From positions 1 to 64,000 of the forward strand of contig USDX01000010.1 in the NCBI GenBank assembly GCA_900553605.1: a stretch of 64,000 bases of DNA. Direction: 5' to 3'. Of this stretch, positions 46,942 to 55,531 are shown piece after piece (the stretch's first letter is position 1; each line of letters opens with the position of its first letter). The stretch comes from an uncultured Eggerthella sp. GTDB taxonomy: Bacteria > Actinomycetota > Coriobacteriia > Coriobacteriales > Eggerthellaceae. Both the position numbers and the translations under genes were made by a program. The notes beneath the pieces were generated by a model. It made no database searches, was not told where the DNA came from, and was given only the letters and a program-made list of their open reading frames with translations.

Positions 46942-48069
46942 CTACTCGTTGTATCCGTTGGGATTGTTCGACTGCCAGCGCCAGGAATCTTCGCACATGC
47001 GTGCCAAGTCGTATTCGGCAACCCAGCCCAGTTCTTCGCGTGCCTTGTCGCAGGCGGCGTAGTTGGTGGCAATGTCGCCGGGGCGACGGGGACAGATCTT
47101 GTAAGGGAGTTCCTTGCCGCATGCCTTTTCGAAGGCGTGGATAACATCAAGAACGGAAGAACCCGTGCCTGTGCCCAGGTTGAAGATGGCAACGCCGGTG
47201 CGGGTGCCGTCTTCGGTGCTTGCGCCTTCGATGGAACCAAGGCCGATGGCCTTGCCCGTGCCAACCTTACCGCCCATGAAATCGAGAGCCTTCACATGAC
47301 CGCGTGCCAGGTCAACGACGTGGATGTAGTCGCGTACGCCGGTGCCGTCGGGGGTGGGGTAGTCGTTACCGAACACCTGGATGCATTCCAGTTTTCCGAC
47401 GGCAACCTGGGCAACGTAGGGGAGCAGGTTGTTCGGGATGTCTTTCGGATCTTCGCCGATGCGACCGGAAACGTGGGCGCCGATGGGGTTGAAGTAGCGA
47501 AGCAGAACAACGTTCCATTCGCTGTCAGCGCGGTAGAAGTCGGTCAGGATGCGCTCGAGCATGACCTTGGTTTCGCCGTAAGGATTGGTTGCTTCGTGAA
47601 GCGGGCACTCTTCGGTGATCGGAATCATCTCGGGCTCGCCGTAAACCGTTGCGGAAGAAGAGAAGATGATGTTCTTTACGCCGTGGCTGCGAGCTACGTC
47701 AAAGAGCACCAGCGAACCGGCTACGTTGTTCCAGTAGTATTCGAGCGGCTTCTGCGTGGATTCACCCACAGCCTTGAAGCCGGCAAAATGGATGATGGCG
47801 TCGATGTCGTTCTCGGAGAACACGCGCTCGCATGCTTCACGATCGAGGATGGAAGCCTCGACGAACTTCAGCTGTTCGGCGTTGGCGCCGGAAAGCTCGC
47901 GAATGCGGTCGACCGCGGTAACGCAGGAATTGGAAAGGTCGTCCAGGATGACGACGTTGTAGTTTTGCTCAAGCAGCTCGACGCAGGTGTGGCTGCCGAT
48001 GAAGCCGGCACCGCCGGTAACCAGGATGGTCTGGGCGCTGTGCTCGCCGGCAAGGCTTTTGTTGGACAT
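46942..48069 (-). CDS. galE: UDP-glucose 4-epimerase
   Basis: The 375-residue short-chain dehydrogenase-like protein has TGGAGFIGSHT (NAD binding), SSSATVYG (catalytic Ser) and NPYGETK (catalytic Tyr and Lys). It interconverts UDP-glucose and UDP-galactose for glycan synthesis. The ATG has AAAGG upstream. It is slightly longer than usual (~340), owing to extra residues near 275-290 (SIEGASTEDGTRT). Confidence 0.93.
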   Translation of the reverse strand: MSNKSLAGEHSAQTILVTGGAGFIGSHTCVELLEQNYNVVILDDLSNSCVTAVDRIRELSGANAEQLKFVEASILDREACERVFSENDIDAIIHFAGFKAVGESTQKPLEYYWNNVAGSLVLFDVARSHGVKNIIFSSSATVYGEPEMIPITEECPLHEATNPYGETKVMLERILTDFYRADSEWNVVLLRYFNPIGAHVSGRIGEDPKDIPNNLLPYVAQVAVGKLECIQVFGNDYPTPDGTGVRDYIHVVDLARGHVKALDFMGGKVGTGKAIGLGSIEGASTEDGTRTGVAIFNLGTGTGSSVLDVIHAFEKACGKELPYKICPRRPGDIATNYAACDKAREELGWVAEYDLARMCEDSWRWQSNNPNGYNE

Positions 48070-48304
48070 ATGCGTTGCCTTTCATTGGTATATAGACACA
48101 AGAAGGATACCACCAGCGGTTGCAGCGCGCGGTGCGCGCAGGAATTCAACAGAAGCCGAGGTTTGTTAACTCTTGTTTCATGGCTTGGCATTGCGCAATG
48201 CTCGGCAAAGAAAGGGTTGTTGGCTTTTAGCGTGCTAAGTGCTCGATTGCCATTGCTCTTCGTTTCGTGCAGTACCTCGATAGATTGTTGGGTGTTAGAG
48301 TCCG

Positions 48305-48763
48305 CTACATTTTAGGCAGCGTTTTCAAAAGCCCCCAGGCTTTGTGTTTGCCCGCTTCGGTGGAAATAAGGGCATCAAGGTCTTCGAAACAGCGGCAATC
48401 GCGGCCTAGCAGAAGCGTTTTCGCCTCAATGGCAAGGGGCGTGTTGTAGCAGCGCGAAAGCGCCTCGGTGCTGGCATGGCTCGTGGAGACAACGCAGAAC
48501 GGGTCGATGCCTTCGATAAGGGTGAATAGGTCGCCAGAAGCATCGGGTTTGCCTGCGGCGGCGGTTTGGGCCCAGCCGATCGCCTGCGGTGCGTACCCAA
48601 GCGCCTTAAAGCTTGCGGTAAGTGCGCGCTTTGTTTCTTCGGTGGGTTCTTCGACGGAGACGATAATCGCCGCAGCTCCTATGGGGCCATGATACGTTCC
48701 CTTGAACGAATCAACATGGCTTTGCGCGATGCGCTCGTATATTGTTGGCTGCGGCGTGGGCAT
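48305..48763 (-). CDS. hypothetical protein
   Basis: From the ATG at 48763, which has AAGGAGG upstream, the product is 152 residues. It has no membrane segment or motif I recognise. The sequence looks like a soluble alpha/beta protein (GAAAIIVSVEEPTEETKRAL, DPFCVVSTSHASTEALSR) with good codon use, so it is probably real. It runs divergently from the nikR cluster. Confidence 0.68.
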   Translation of the reverse strand: MPTPQPTIYERIAQSHVDSFKGTYHGPIGAAAIIVSVEEPTEETKRALTASFKALGYAPQAIGWAQTAAAGKPDASGDLFTLIEGIDPFCVVSTSHASTEALSRCYNTPLAIEAKTLLLGRDCRCFEDLDALISTEAGKHKAWGLLKTLPKM

Positions 48764-48850
48764 GGCGTCCTCCTTCACTGCTTAGGATGATAGCGAGATT
48801 CGTTGTTGTTGAGGGCGACGAGCTGCTTCAATGTCCCCAAAATCAGCCAG

Positions 48851-48895
48851 TCACACAAAATGTGAAAAAATTCACACCGTTGAACGAAAACGGTG
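48851..48895. promoter_or_regulatory. cluster of inverted repeats, possible operator
   Basis: Three dyads overlap or adjoin: TCACA-caaaa-TGTGA (48851-48865), TGTGAA-aaaa-TTCACA (48861-48876) and CACCGTT-n7-AACGGTG (48875-48895). They lie 125-170 bases before the small gene that precedes nikR. A NikR or other metal regulator site is possible. Confidence 0.5.
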
Positions 48896-49020
48896 ATAAC
48901 TTCATTCTGGCAGCACCATAATAAGAAGACGCAGCGCATCGGCTGGTGTCTGCCAAAGAGGCTTCGCCTCAATCGATAACCAAAGAAAGCAATGCTTTCC
49001 CCCCAATAAAAGGAGTCGCT

Positions 49021-49275
49021 ATGTGCACCAATGGTATCAACACGGGTCAGTTCGAGCAGATGATCGACCAGATCGACGATCATATTAAGCTGGAGCGTCG
49101 TTGGACTCACAACCTTGCCCACAATGCTTCTGACGCTGGATTCACTACCGTGGGCGAAAAGCTCCATGCTGCAATGCAGCTGCTCGACGAGGTTCGCGCA
49201 ACGCTCGATGACGCTAAAGATGCGCTTGATGAAGATGCCGAAAATGCAAGCGGTGTGACGGTTAACCTGGTATAA
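49021..49275 (+). CDS. small helical protein upstream of nikR
   Basis: From the ATG at 49021 (AAAGGAG upstream) the product is 84 residues, predicted to be almost all alpha-helix. It has a Cys at position 2 and His residues in RRWTHNLAHNASDAG. No family is recognised. It lies 36 bases before nikR, probably in the same transcript, so a role linked to nickel or hydrogenase is possible but unproven. Confidence 0.72.
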   Translation: MCTNGINTGQFEQMIDQIDDHIKLERRWTHNLAHNASDAGFTTVGEKLHAAMQLLDEVRATLDDAKDALDEDAENASGVTVNLV

Positions 49276-49311
49276 ACCCAGGCTGCATCGCATAAATGCA
49301 AGGAGCAAAGC

Positions 49312-49734
49312 ATGAGCAATGACTTAATGCGCTTTTCTGTGGCGATGCCCGAAGACCTGTTGGTCAAGTTTGATCACCTGGTGGCGCGCCGCGGTCTGGC
49401 TAAAAATCGCAGTGAAGTGGTACGCGATTTAGTGCGCGAAGCGCTGGTGGAAGATGAGTGCTCCGTGCCTGGGCGAATCGTTATGGGCACGCTCACTATC
49501 GTGTACAACCACCACGCCAACGACTTGCAGGAGAAACTGCACCATATCCAGCACACCTATTTGGATATGGTGGTAGCCTCCATGCATGTGCATGTTGATC
49601 AAGACAACTGCCTCGAGGTAATCATCCTCAAGGGTGAGTCTGGTGAAGTCCAGGATGTTGCTAATCTCATCATCGGCACCAAGGGCGTCAAAACGGGACG
49701 TCTTAACATGACAACCACGGGCGACTTTATCTAG
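49312..49734 (+). CDS. nikR: nickel-responsive regulator NikR
   Basis: The 140-residue product has an N-terminal ribbon-helix-helix (MRFSVAMPEDLLVKFD, NRSEVVRDLVREAL) and a C-terminal ACT-like domain. The Ni ligands appear intact: HIQHTYLD, SMHVHVD and Cys in DNCLEVIILKG. It would repress nickel uptake when nickel is sufficient. A terminator separates it from hypE. Confidence 0.94.
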   Translation: MSNDLMRFSVAMPEDLLVKFDHLVARRGLAKNRSEVVRDLVREALVEDECSVPGRIVMGTLTIVYNHHANDLQEKLHHIQHTYLDMVVASMHVHVDQDNCLEVIILKGESGEVQDVANLIIGTKGVKTGRLNMTTTGDFI

Positions 49735-49740
49735 CCCTTT

Positions 49741-49768
49741 AGAACGCCTCATTGAAGGCGTTCTTTTC
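49741..49768 (+). terminator. terminator between nikR and hypE
   Basis: AGAACGCCT pairs with AGGCGTTCT around a 6-nt loop, followed by TTT. It begins 6 bases after the nikR stop, so hypE may depend on read-through or its own promoter. Confidence 0.82.
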
Positions 49769-49799
49769 TAGAGGAACGCAGCGCTCTATTGAGTGTTGC

Positions 49800-50840
49800 A
49801 TGAACGAAAGAGACAAGATGGACGAAACGGTATTGCTGGGTCATGGTAGCGGCGGCACCATGATGAAGCGCATTATCGACGAGGTATTTTTCGAGGCGTA
49901 CGCAGATGAAGAGCTGCTGGAGGGGAACGATGCGGCGTCGCTTCCTGCGCCGGCTGCCGGTGAGCGCATTGCCTATTCCACCGACAGTTTCGTGGTGACT
50001 CCCCACTTTTTCCCTGGAGGGGACATTGGCAGACTAGCTGTGTGCGGCACGGTTAACGACGTTGCCACCAGTGGTGCTGTTCCCAAGTACCTCAGCTGTG
50101 GGTTCATCCTGGAAGAGGGTTTCCCCGTTGCCGATTTGAAGCGCATCTGCAAAAGCATGGCCGAAATGGCCAAGGAGGCCGGCGTCCATATTGTCACGGG
50201 CGACACCAAGGTCGTTAATCGCGGCCACGGCGATGGCGTGTTCATCAATACCAGTGGTATCGGCTTCATTCCCGAAGGCGTGAGCCTCTCCGGTGCTTTC
50301 TGCAAACCGGGCGACAAGATCCTGGTTACCGGTACCATGGGCGACCATGGCATCACCATCATGAGCTGCCGTGAAGAGCTTTCGTTCAATGCGGACATCC
50401 AGACCGATGCCGCCCCTCTGAATCATTTGATCGCCGAGGTAATTGCTGCAGCGCCCGATACCCGCTGTTTTCGCGACCCAACGCGTGGAGGCCTTGCTTC
50501 GACGCTCAACGAGCTTGCTGCTCAGTCGGGTGTCGACTTCATTGTTGAAGAGGGCGCAGTTCCCGTCAAAGATGCCGTATTGGGTGCGTGCGAAATGCTT
50601 GGCTACGACGTGTACCAGGTTGCCAACGAGGGCAAGATGGTGTGCGTGGTCCCTGCCGAGCAAGCCGAGGCAGCCTTGGCCGCAATGCGCGCGAACAAGT
50701 ATGGAGCCGATGCCGCTATCATTGGCGAAGTGATGGAAACGCCCGAAGAGCGCGATCCCCGCGTTTCGATTCGCACCGGGTTTGGCGCTCTGCGCATCAT
50801 GGACATGCTTGTAGGCGAACAGCTGCCTCGCATCTGCTAG
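49800..50840 (+). CDS. hypE: hydrogenase maturation protein HypE
   Basis: The 346-residue product (ATG 49800; ATG 49818 is an alternative) is a PurM/HypE-type enzyme with LLGHGSGGTMM, the ATP-binding GDTKVVNRGHGDG and RDPTRGGLASTLNE, and the C-terminal PRIC. The last Cys carries the cyano group made from carbamoyl phosphate with HypF, used to build the NiFe site of hydrogenases. No HypF, HypC, HypD or hydrogenase gene is in the window. Confidence 0.92.
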   Translation: MNERDKMDETVLLGHGSGGTMMKRIIDEVFFEAYADEELLEGNDAASLPAPAAGERIAYSTDSFVVTPHFFPGGDIGRLAVCGTVNDVATSGAVPKYLSCGFILEEGFPVADLKRICKSMAEMAKEAGVHIVTGDTKVVNRGHGDGVFINTSGIGFIPEGVSLSGAFCKPGDKILVTGTMGDHGITIMSCREELSFNADIQTDAAPLNHLIAEVIAAAPDTRCFRDPTRGGLASTLNELAAQSGVDFIVEEGAVPVKDAVLGACEMLGYDVYQVANEGKMVCVVPAEQAEAALAAMRANKYGADAAIIGEVMETPEERDPRVSIRTGFGALRIMDMLVGEQLPRIC

Positions 50841-51290
50841 GCACGTGTCGCAACTTGCGTCCGCTACTCTGCATCAGCCGGGCACCGGCGCCGCGCAGCC
50901 CGCGCCCGTTGCATCGGCCAGGTGCCAGCGCCCCGCGTCTGCGCCGGCGCATTGGCCCTGCGCCTGCCGCGCCAGCAGCCCCCGCGGCTCTGCATCAGCT
51001 CGGTTCTCGTGTCGGCAAGGTGTTTGCGCCCCGCGGCGATCCCGTTCTGCGCTTGTCGGCCCTCGCGCTCCTTCGCCCCGTGCTGTCCTGCGTCTGTGAG
51101 GTTTTTGCATCGGCGAACGGCAGTAGCGTGGCAAATACGCAACGCAATTTAGCCGTTCTTAGAAAAACCGCGCAAGGATCTTGCATATTGGGGTCGCTAT
51201 GGTATTTTCCCGTTCAGGGATTAACCGAAAAGGAATTGTCCCCGAAGTATGACAAAGCATCTCTAAAAGCCCAAGAGAGAAGAGGTTTTC
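50841..51290. other. 450-base G+C-rich spacer
   Basis: No supported gene. GCGCCCCGCG occurs at 50928 and 51026 and CTCTGCATCAGC occurs twice. Several frames are open only because of high G+C. Confidence 0.5.
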
Positions 51291-51479
51291 ATGTCTCATC
51301 CAGTAATCATTGACGATGAGTGCATTGGCTGCGGCATTTGCATCGACGCTTGCCCCCAGGAATGCATCGAGGTTGTAGACGGCGTATGCAAGGTTGTAAA
51401 CGAAGAGGCATGCATCGCTTGCGGCGACTGTGTTGAAGAGTGCCCCATGGGCGCAATCGAGGAGATTGTTGAAGACTAA
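51291..51479 (+). CDS. 2[4Fe-4S] ferredoxin
   Basis: The 62-residue product has two cluster motifs, CIGCGICIDACP and CIACGDCVEECP, each preceding an Asp/Glu-rich turn, the standard clostridial-type ferredoxin. It carries low-potential electrons in anaerobes. AAGAGG precedes the ATG. It is the 5' part of a transcript with a folded 3' region ending at the terminator near 51700. Confidence 0.94.
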   Translation: MSHPVIIDDECIGCGICIDACPQECIEVVDGVCKVVNEEACIACGDCVEECPMGAIEEIVED

Positions 51480-51664
51480 CAGTCTGCTCGCGACGAGAGT
51501 CTAGTCAATGCGCGCAAGGATTTTTGCGCGCTGACTGGCTATCAGCAAATCGGATGGGAAGCACAATTCCGCCGAACACGGAATCCCCAACCGAGGGGGA
51601 TCCCTAAGGGAGGTGGCTTGTTGCTGCGAAGGTCCTGGGCCACTCGAGCCGTAAAACTAAAAAG
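51480..51664 (+). ncRNA. candidate structured RNA downstream of the ferredoxin
   Basis: Between the ferredoxin stop and a strong terminator several hairpins can form: AGTCA/TGACT with inner GCGCGCAA/TTGCGCGC (51502-51536), ATTCCG/CGGAAT (51566-51584), ATCCCC/GGGGAT (51583-51601, competing with the last) and GTGGC/GCCAC (~51613-51643). No frame here looks coding. It could be a 3' UTR fold, an sRNA or simply a G+C-rich hairpin set. Confidence 0.35.
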
Positions 51665-51667
51665 CGA

Positions 51668-51700
51668 AAGAAGGCGAGCAAAACGCTCGCCTTCTTTTAT
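51668..51700 (+). terminator. terminator of the ferredoxin transcript
   Basis: AAGAAGGCGAGC pairs perfectly with GCTCGCCTTCTT around AAAAC and is followed by TT(A)T. Confidence 0.88.
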
Positions 51701-52555
51701 CTTGGTGGTGGGGCGTTCCCCGGATCCTGCCTTTGGCGTTGTTTTGCGGGAGAGCGGTCGTTATTCGCCGCGAGGCGAATCCAGGCGTTCGTCCACGGCA
51801 AGATCTTCGCGAAATGCGTTCTCGAGTGACTGGCGGCGGCAATATTCTCGCGCGATGCGTCCCCGGACGCCTTGCCGTGGCAATTTTTCGCTCCATGCAT
51901 CCCCGAAGGGGCCCCGGACGGGAAAAGCGCCCCTCCCTGGCAAGATTCGCGCGCCATGCATCCAAAACGAGCTGGCTTTGGCAAGATATGCGCGCCGTGT
52001 ATCCGAAAAGCCCCGCAAATCGCCTTTCAGGAATACACCGCGCGAAGATCTCGCCAGGAAGGGGCCCCTTTCGCTGCACTGACCCCTCGAATCATACATG
52101 GCGCGCGAATCTTGCCATCCCGCCGACGGTGCCAAACCGCCCGAACGCCCGCAACCCCTGCGCCACGGCCCCATCGGGTCACAGCGGGCATCGGCAGCAG
52201 CATCAGCGGCGCCATCCGCGCCATCACCGTTTCGCTGGTTCGCCACGCTGCCTGCGTCTAATCGACAGGCTGCCTTCCCCGAGCGCGGTGCCTCGCTCGC
52301 ACCCGTTGCAATTAAGGTTGCCGTGGCGTTCCGCCTTCCCTACTTGCGGCGTCTCACTGCGCCTGTATTTTGTGCGCTCGGCAGCCGCGATCGGCGTATA
52401 AACGCCAGGCAGAGCCCCTTCTACGCATTTATTTCGCTATGGTTGCGTAAGAATCGCCTTCCATCTGGTAAAACGCAAGCACTACCTATACAATGGGTCG
52501 GGTGTTCCAGGGGCCACGTGCCCTATAGGACTATAAATAAGGAAAAGAGGTTACG
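51701..52555. other. 850-base G+C-rich spacer
   Basis: No supported gene. Repeat array B fills 51797-52116. The right third has no visible repeats but also no ribosome-binding site or start for the open frames. Confidence 0.55.
51797..52116. repeat. repeat array B (GGCAAGAT-type units)
   Basis: Five forward units start at 51797, 51838, 51879, 51939 and 51980 (spacings 41, 41, 60, 41). They are followed by two inverted units ending at 52055 and 52116 (61). The shared pattern is GGCAAGATnTTCGCGC followed by ATG(C/T)AT(C/T)C, so array A and B belong to one family. Confidence 0.8.
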
Positions 52556-52711
52556 ATGGCAGTTGTTGCATATTGCGTTAAGTGCAAGGAAAAGAAGGAA
52601 ATGGTAGACCCTCAGGAAGGCGTCACCAAGAACGGCCGCGTTATCACCAAGGGCACCTGCCCCGATTGCGGTACCAAGATGTCTCTCATCGGTGGCGTTG
52701 CTAAGAAATAG
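52556..52711 (+). CDS. small zinc-ribbon protein (DUF5679-like)
   Basis: The 51-residue product starts MAVVAYCVKCKEKKEM and has a second Cys pair in GTCPDCGTKMSLIGG, so it probably binds zinc with four Cys. Proteins of this pattern are seen as stand-alone or topoisomerase-tail zinc ribbons; the function is unknown. AAGAGG precedes the ATG, and a terminator follows. Confidence 0.85.
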   Translation: MAVVAYCVKCKEKKEMVDPQEGVTKNGRVITKGTCPDCGTKMSLIGGVAKK

Positions 52712-52750
52712 CTTGCTGCTTCGGTTTTCATAAGCAGACACTTTGCACCT

Positions 52751-52782
52751 AAGCTCGCTTGGCTCATGCCGGCGGGCTTTTT
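52751..52782 (+). terminator. terminator after the zinc-ribbon gene
   Basis: AAGCTCGC pairs with GCGGGCTT (one G-T pair), an inner GGC/GCC pair forms, then TTTTT. Confidence 0.78.
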
Positions 52783-52865
52783 GTTTGCCAGCTTGTCCTC
52801 GCTGGGGGGGGTCGGCATCGGCTGGCTATAGGACAAAAAGTGTGTCTGAATTTGGGCATCGCCGT

Positions 52866-53006
52866 CCTGTCTGTGTTCAGGCAAGCGGAAGCCTGGTAGC
52901 CTTCGGCGGCTAGTTTGCCTGTCACCACATTTGCGTCCAGGCTGGCGCGACATCGACGAGTTCGATGCCGTAGCCCCGGCTGTCACCCCGCTTGCACTCA
53001 GGCAGG
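52866..53006. repeat. degenerate repeats upstream of dnaK
   Basis: Three related blocks containing CAGGC(A/T) followed by AGCG or GGCG have CAGGC at 52878, 52938 and 52999, so the spacings are 60 and 61 bases. The last two also share CTGTCACC. The copies are only ~70-75% alike. Confidence 0.5.
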
Positions 53007-53219
53007 CGTCCCGGATGCCCCGACCATGTTGCTTTTCGCCGCCGTTCTTTTTCTGCGAGCGGACCAGAAGCTGGGCGCAGCTTACTCCAGATCGGCCTTG
53101 AGTGTGCCGTTGTTAGATCTTAATAGTCGAAAATGACAAGCAAGCGAACCAGTCGGTATGCTACTGACCTGGGGAAATAGATGTAGCTCAGGTAATCTTC
53201 AACAGGAAGGTTACAAAAC

Positions 53220-53248
53220 TTGACAATGAAGCACTTAGATTTTATTAT
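53220..53248 (+). promoter_or_regulatory. dnaK operon promoter
   Basis: TTGACA (53220-53225) and TATTAT (53243-53248) are 17 bases apart, a strong sigma-70-type match. Transcription from here would leave a ~360-base leader before dnaK. No full HspR inverted repeat is seen around it. Confidence 0.75.
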
Positions 53249-53255
53249 TCCAATT

Positions 53256-53618
53256 GTCGAAAAGGTCCACGCAAGTGGGCCTTACTGGTATCCGTAAAAG
53301 CCCACGCGCCGCAAGGCTGTGAAGGCAGGCATCGGCAGCAGCCCATGTGCCGCAAGGCATCGAAGGCAGGACCGCAAGCCTGCGAAAGCGGGCTGCAGAC
53401 GCAATGGTGGCCTCAGCAGCAGCCCCTAGGGCTGCTGCAGTAGCCACAAGCCTGCAAGGCAAAACCGGCAGCGCCGCCGCGGCGGGGTCGGGGTTGCCGC
53501 AAAAGCTGCAGCAGCGAAGGCAAGGCGAATACCTCGGCTCTAACTTAGGTAAGAACAGAATGATCGCACCGCACAACTCGGCAATAGCGGGCGGTCGCAA
53601 CTGAAAGGACATAGCAAG
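53256..53618 (+). other. long dnaK 5' leader with repeats
   Basis: This G+C-rich leader includes GCCGCAAGGC at 53308 and 53349 (spacing 41) followed each time by GAAGGCAGG, and a related ACCGCAAGCC at 53371. It could fold strongly and influence dnaK translation. Confidence 0.4.
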
Positions 53619-55529
53619 ATGGCAAAGATCATTGGCATCGACTTGGGCACCACCAATTCGGCAATGGCAGTGATGGAGGGCTCCGAGCCTGAAATTCTGG
53701 TCAACGCAGAGGGCGACCGCACTACGCCTTCCGTTGTTGGCTTCGGCAAGGACGGCGAGCGCACGGTAGGCAAGGCCGCGAAGAACAAGGCTGTAACCAA
53801 TCCTGAAAATACCATCGCATCGGTAAAGCGCTTCATCGGTCGTTCTTTTGCTGAAACTGGCGAAGAGCAGAAGACCGTTGCTTACACGGTAAAGAACGGC
53901 AATGGCGGCCGTGCTGTTGTGGACATCGACGGCAAGGACTACATGCCCGAAGAGATTTCCGCAATGGTTCTGCAGAAGATCAAGTCCGACGCTGAGAAGC
54001 GTGTTGGTGAGCCCATCACTCAGGCTGTTATCACCGTTCCTGCTTACTTCAACGACGCTCAGCGTCAGGCAACCAAGGACGCAGGCAAGATCGCTGGCCT
54101 CGAGGTTATGCGTATCATCAACGAGCCTACGGCAGCAGCTCTCGCTTACGGTCTCGACAAAACCAACAAGGACGAAAAGGTTCTGGTCTTCGACCTTGGC
54201 GGCGGTACGTTCGACGTTTCCGTTCTTGAGCTGGGCGACGGCGTATTCGAGGTTTGCTCCACCGCTGGCGACAACCACCTGGGTGGCGACGACTGGGATC
54301 AGCGTGTAATCGACTGGATGGCAGACAAGTTCCAGGCCGAAAACGGTATCGATCTTCGTGCCGACAAGATGGCTCTTCAGCGTCTGAAGGAAGCAGCTGA
54401 AAAGGCAAAGATGGAGCTTTCCTCCACCACCCAGACCAACATCAACCTGCCCTTCATCTCCGCTGGTGCAGCTGGCCCGCTTCACTTGGACTACACCCTT
54501 TCCCGTGCAGAGTTCGAGCGCATCACTAAGGATCTGCTCGACCGCTGCAAGAAGCCTGTTGAGCAGGCTCTGCGCGACGCTGGCCTTTCCACGGGCGATG
54601 TTAACGAGGTAATCCTCGTTGGCGGCTCCACCCGTATGCCTGCTGTTCAGGAACTGGTGAAGAACATGACGGGCAAGCAGCCCAACATGTCGGTTAACCC
54701 CGACGAGGTTGTTGCAATGGGCGCAGCTGTTCAGGGCGGCGTTCTTGCTGGCGACGTTGAGGGCATCCTCCTTCTTGACGTTACCCCGCTTTCCCTTGGT
54801 GTTGAAACCATGGGTGGCGTAATGACCAAGATGATCGACCGCAACACCACCATTCCTACCCGCAAGACGGAAATCTACTCCACCGCAGCCGACAACCAGA
54901 CTTCGGTAGAGATCCACGTTCTGCAGGGCGAGCGCCAGATGGCTCAGGACAACAAGACCTTGGGCAAGTTCCAGCTCACCGGTATCCCTGCTGCACGTCG
55001 TGGCGTTCCTCAAATCGAGGTTACCTTCGACATCGACGCAAATGGCATCGTGAACGTTTCCGCTAAGGATCTGGGTACTGGCAAGCAGCAGCAGATCACC
55101 ATTTCTGGTTCTACCGCCCTTACCGACGACGAAGTTGATCGTATGGTCAAGGACGCTGAGGTTCACGCCGAGGAAGACAAAGTGCGCAAGGAAGAGGTCG
55201 AGGTTCGCAACAACTGTGACTCTCTGATCAACGCAACCGAAACCACTTTGGGCGAAGTTGGCGACAAGGTAAGCCCCGAGGTTAAGCAGCAGGCAGAAAG
55301 CGCTGTTGCTCAGGGCAAGGCTGCGCTCGAAGGCACCGACATCGAAGCGATCAAGGCTGCTATCGAGGCAATGCAGCAGGCTGGTTACAAGCTGGCTGAG
55401 GTTGTGTATGGCAACCAGGACGCAGCTCAGGCAACCGCTGGTGCAGCTGGCGCTCAGCAGCCCGCTGACGATGACACCATCGAGGCAGACTTCGAGGTTG
55501 TTGACGACGATGAGAAGAAGGACAAGTAA
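53619..55529 (+). CDS. dnaK: molecular chaperone DnaK (Hsp70)
   Basis: The 636-residue product starts MAKIIGIDLGTTNSAMAV. It has the ATPase signatures VFDLGGGTFDVSVLEL and VILVGGSTRMPAVQ, the substrate domain, and the acidic C-terminal tail. It folds proteins together with DnaJ and GrpE. It is the first gene of dnaK-grpE-dnaJ-hspR-clpB, likely under HspR control. Confidence 0.98.
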   Translation: MAKIIGIDLGTTNSAMAVMEGSEPEILVNAEGDRTTPSVVGFGKDGERTVGKAAKNKAVTNPENTIASVKRFIGRSFAETGEEQKTVAYTVKNGNGGRAVVDIDGKDYMPEEISAMVLQKIKSDAEKRVGEPITQAVITVPAYFNDAQRQATKDAGKIAGLEVMRIINEPTAAALAYGLDKTNKDEKVLVFDLGGGTFDVSVLELGDGVFEVCSTAGDNHLGGDDWDQRVIDWMADKFQAENGIDLRADKMALQRLKEAAEKAKMELSSTTQTNINLPFISAGAAGPLHLDYTLSRAEFERITKDLLDRCKKPVEQALRDAGLSTGDVNEVILVGGSTRMPAVQELVKNMTGKQPNMSVNPDEVVAMGAAVQGGVLAGDVEGILLLDVTPLSLGVETMGGVMTKMIDRNTTIPTRKTEIYSTAADNQTSVEIHVLQGERQMAQDNKTLGKFQLTGIPAARRGVPQIEVTFDIDANGIVNVSAKDLGTGKQQQITISGSTALTDDEVDRMVKDAEVHAEEDKVRKEEVEVRNNCDSLINATETTLGEVGDKVSPEVKQQAESAVAQGKAALEGTDIEAIKAAIEAMQQAGYKLAEVVYGNQDAAQATAGAAGAQQPADDDTIEADFEVVDDDEKKDK

Positions 55530-55531
55530 TC

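Noticed and set aside
50588..51313. 241-codon frame over the hypE end and spacer
   Set aside because: It overlaps hypE out of frame and the repeat-rich spacer; open only through high G+C.
53098..53104. CTTGAGT as an HspR operator
   Set aside because: Only the left half-site is present; the matching ACTCAAG at 7-base spacing is missing.
53235..55166. 643-codon frame opposite dnaK
   Set aside because: Shadow of dnaK without ribosome-binding site or motifs.
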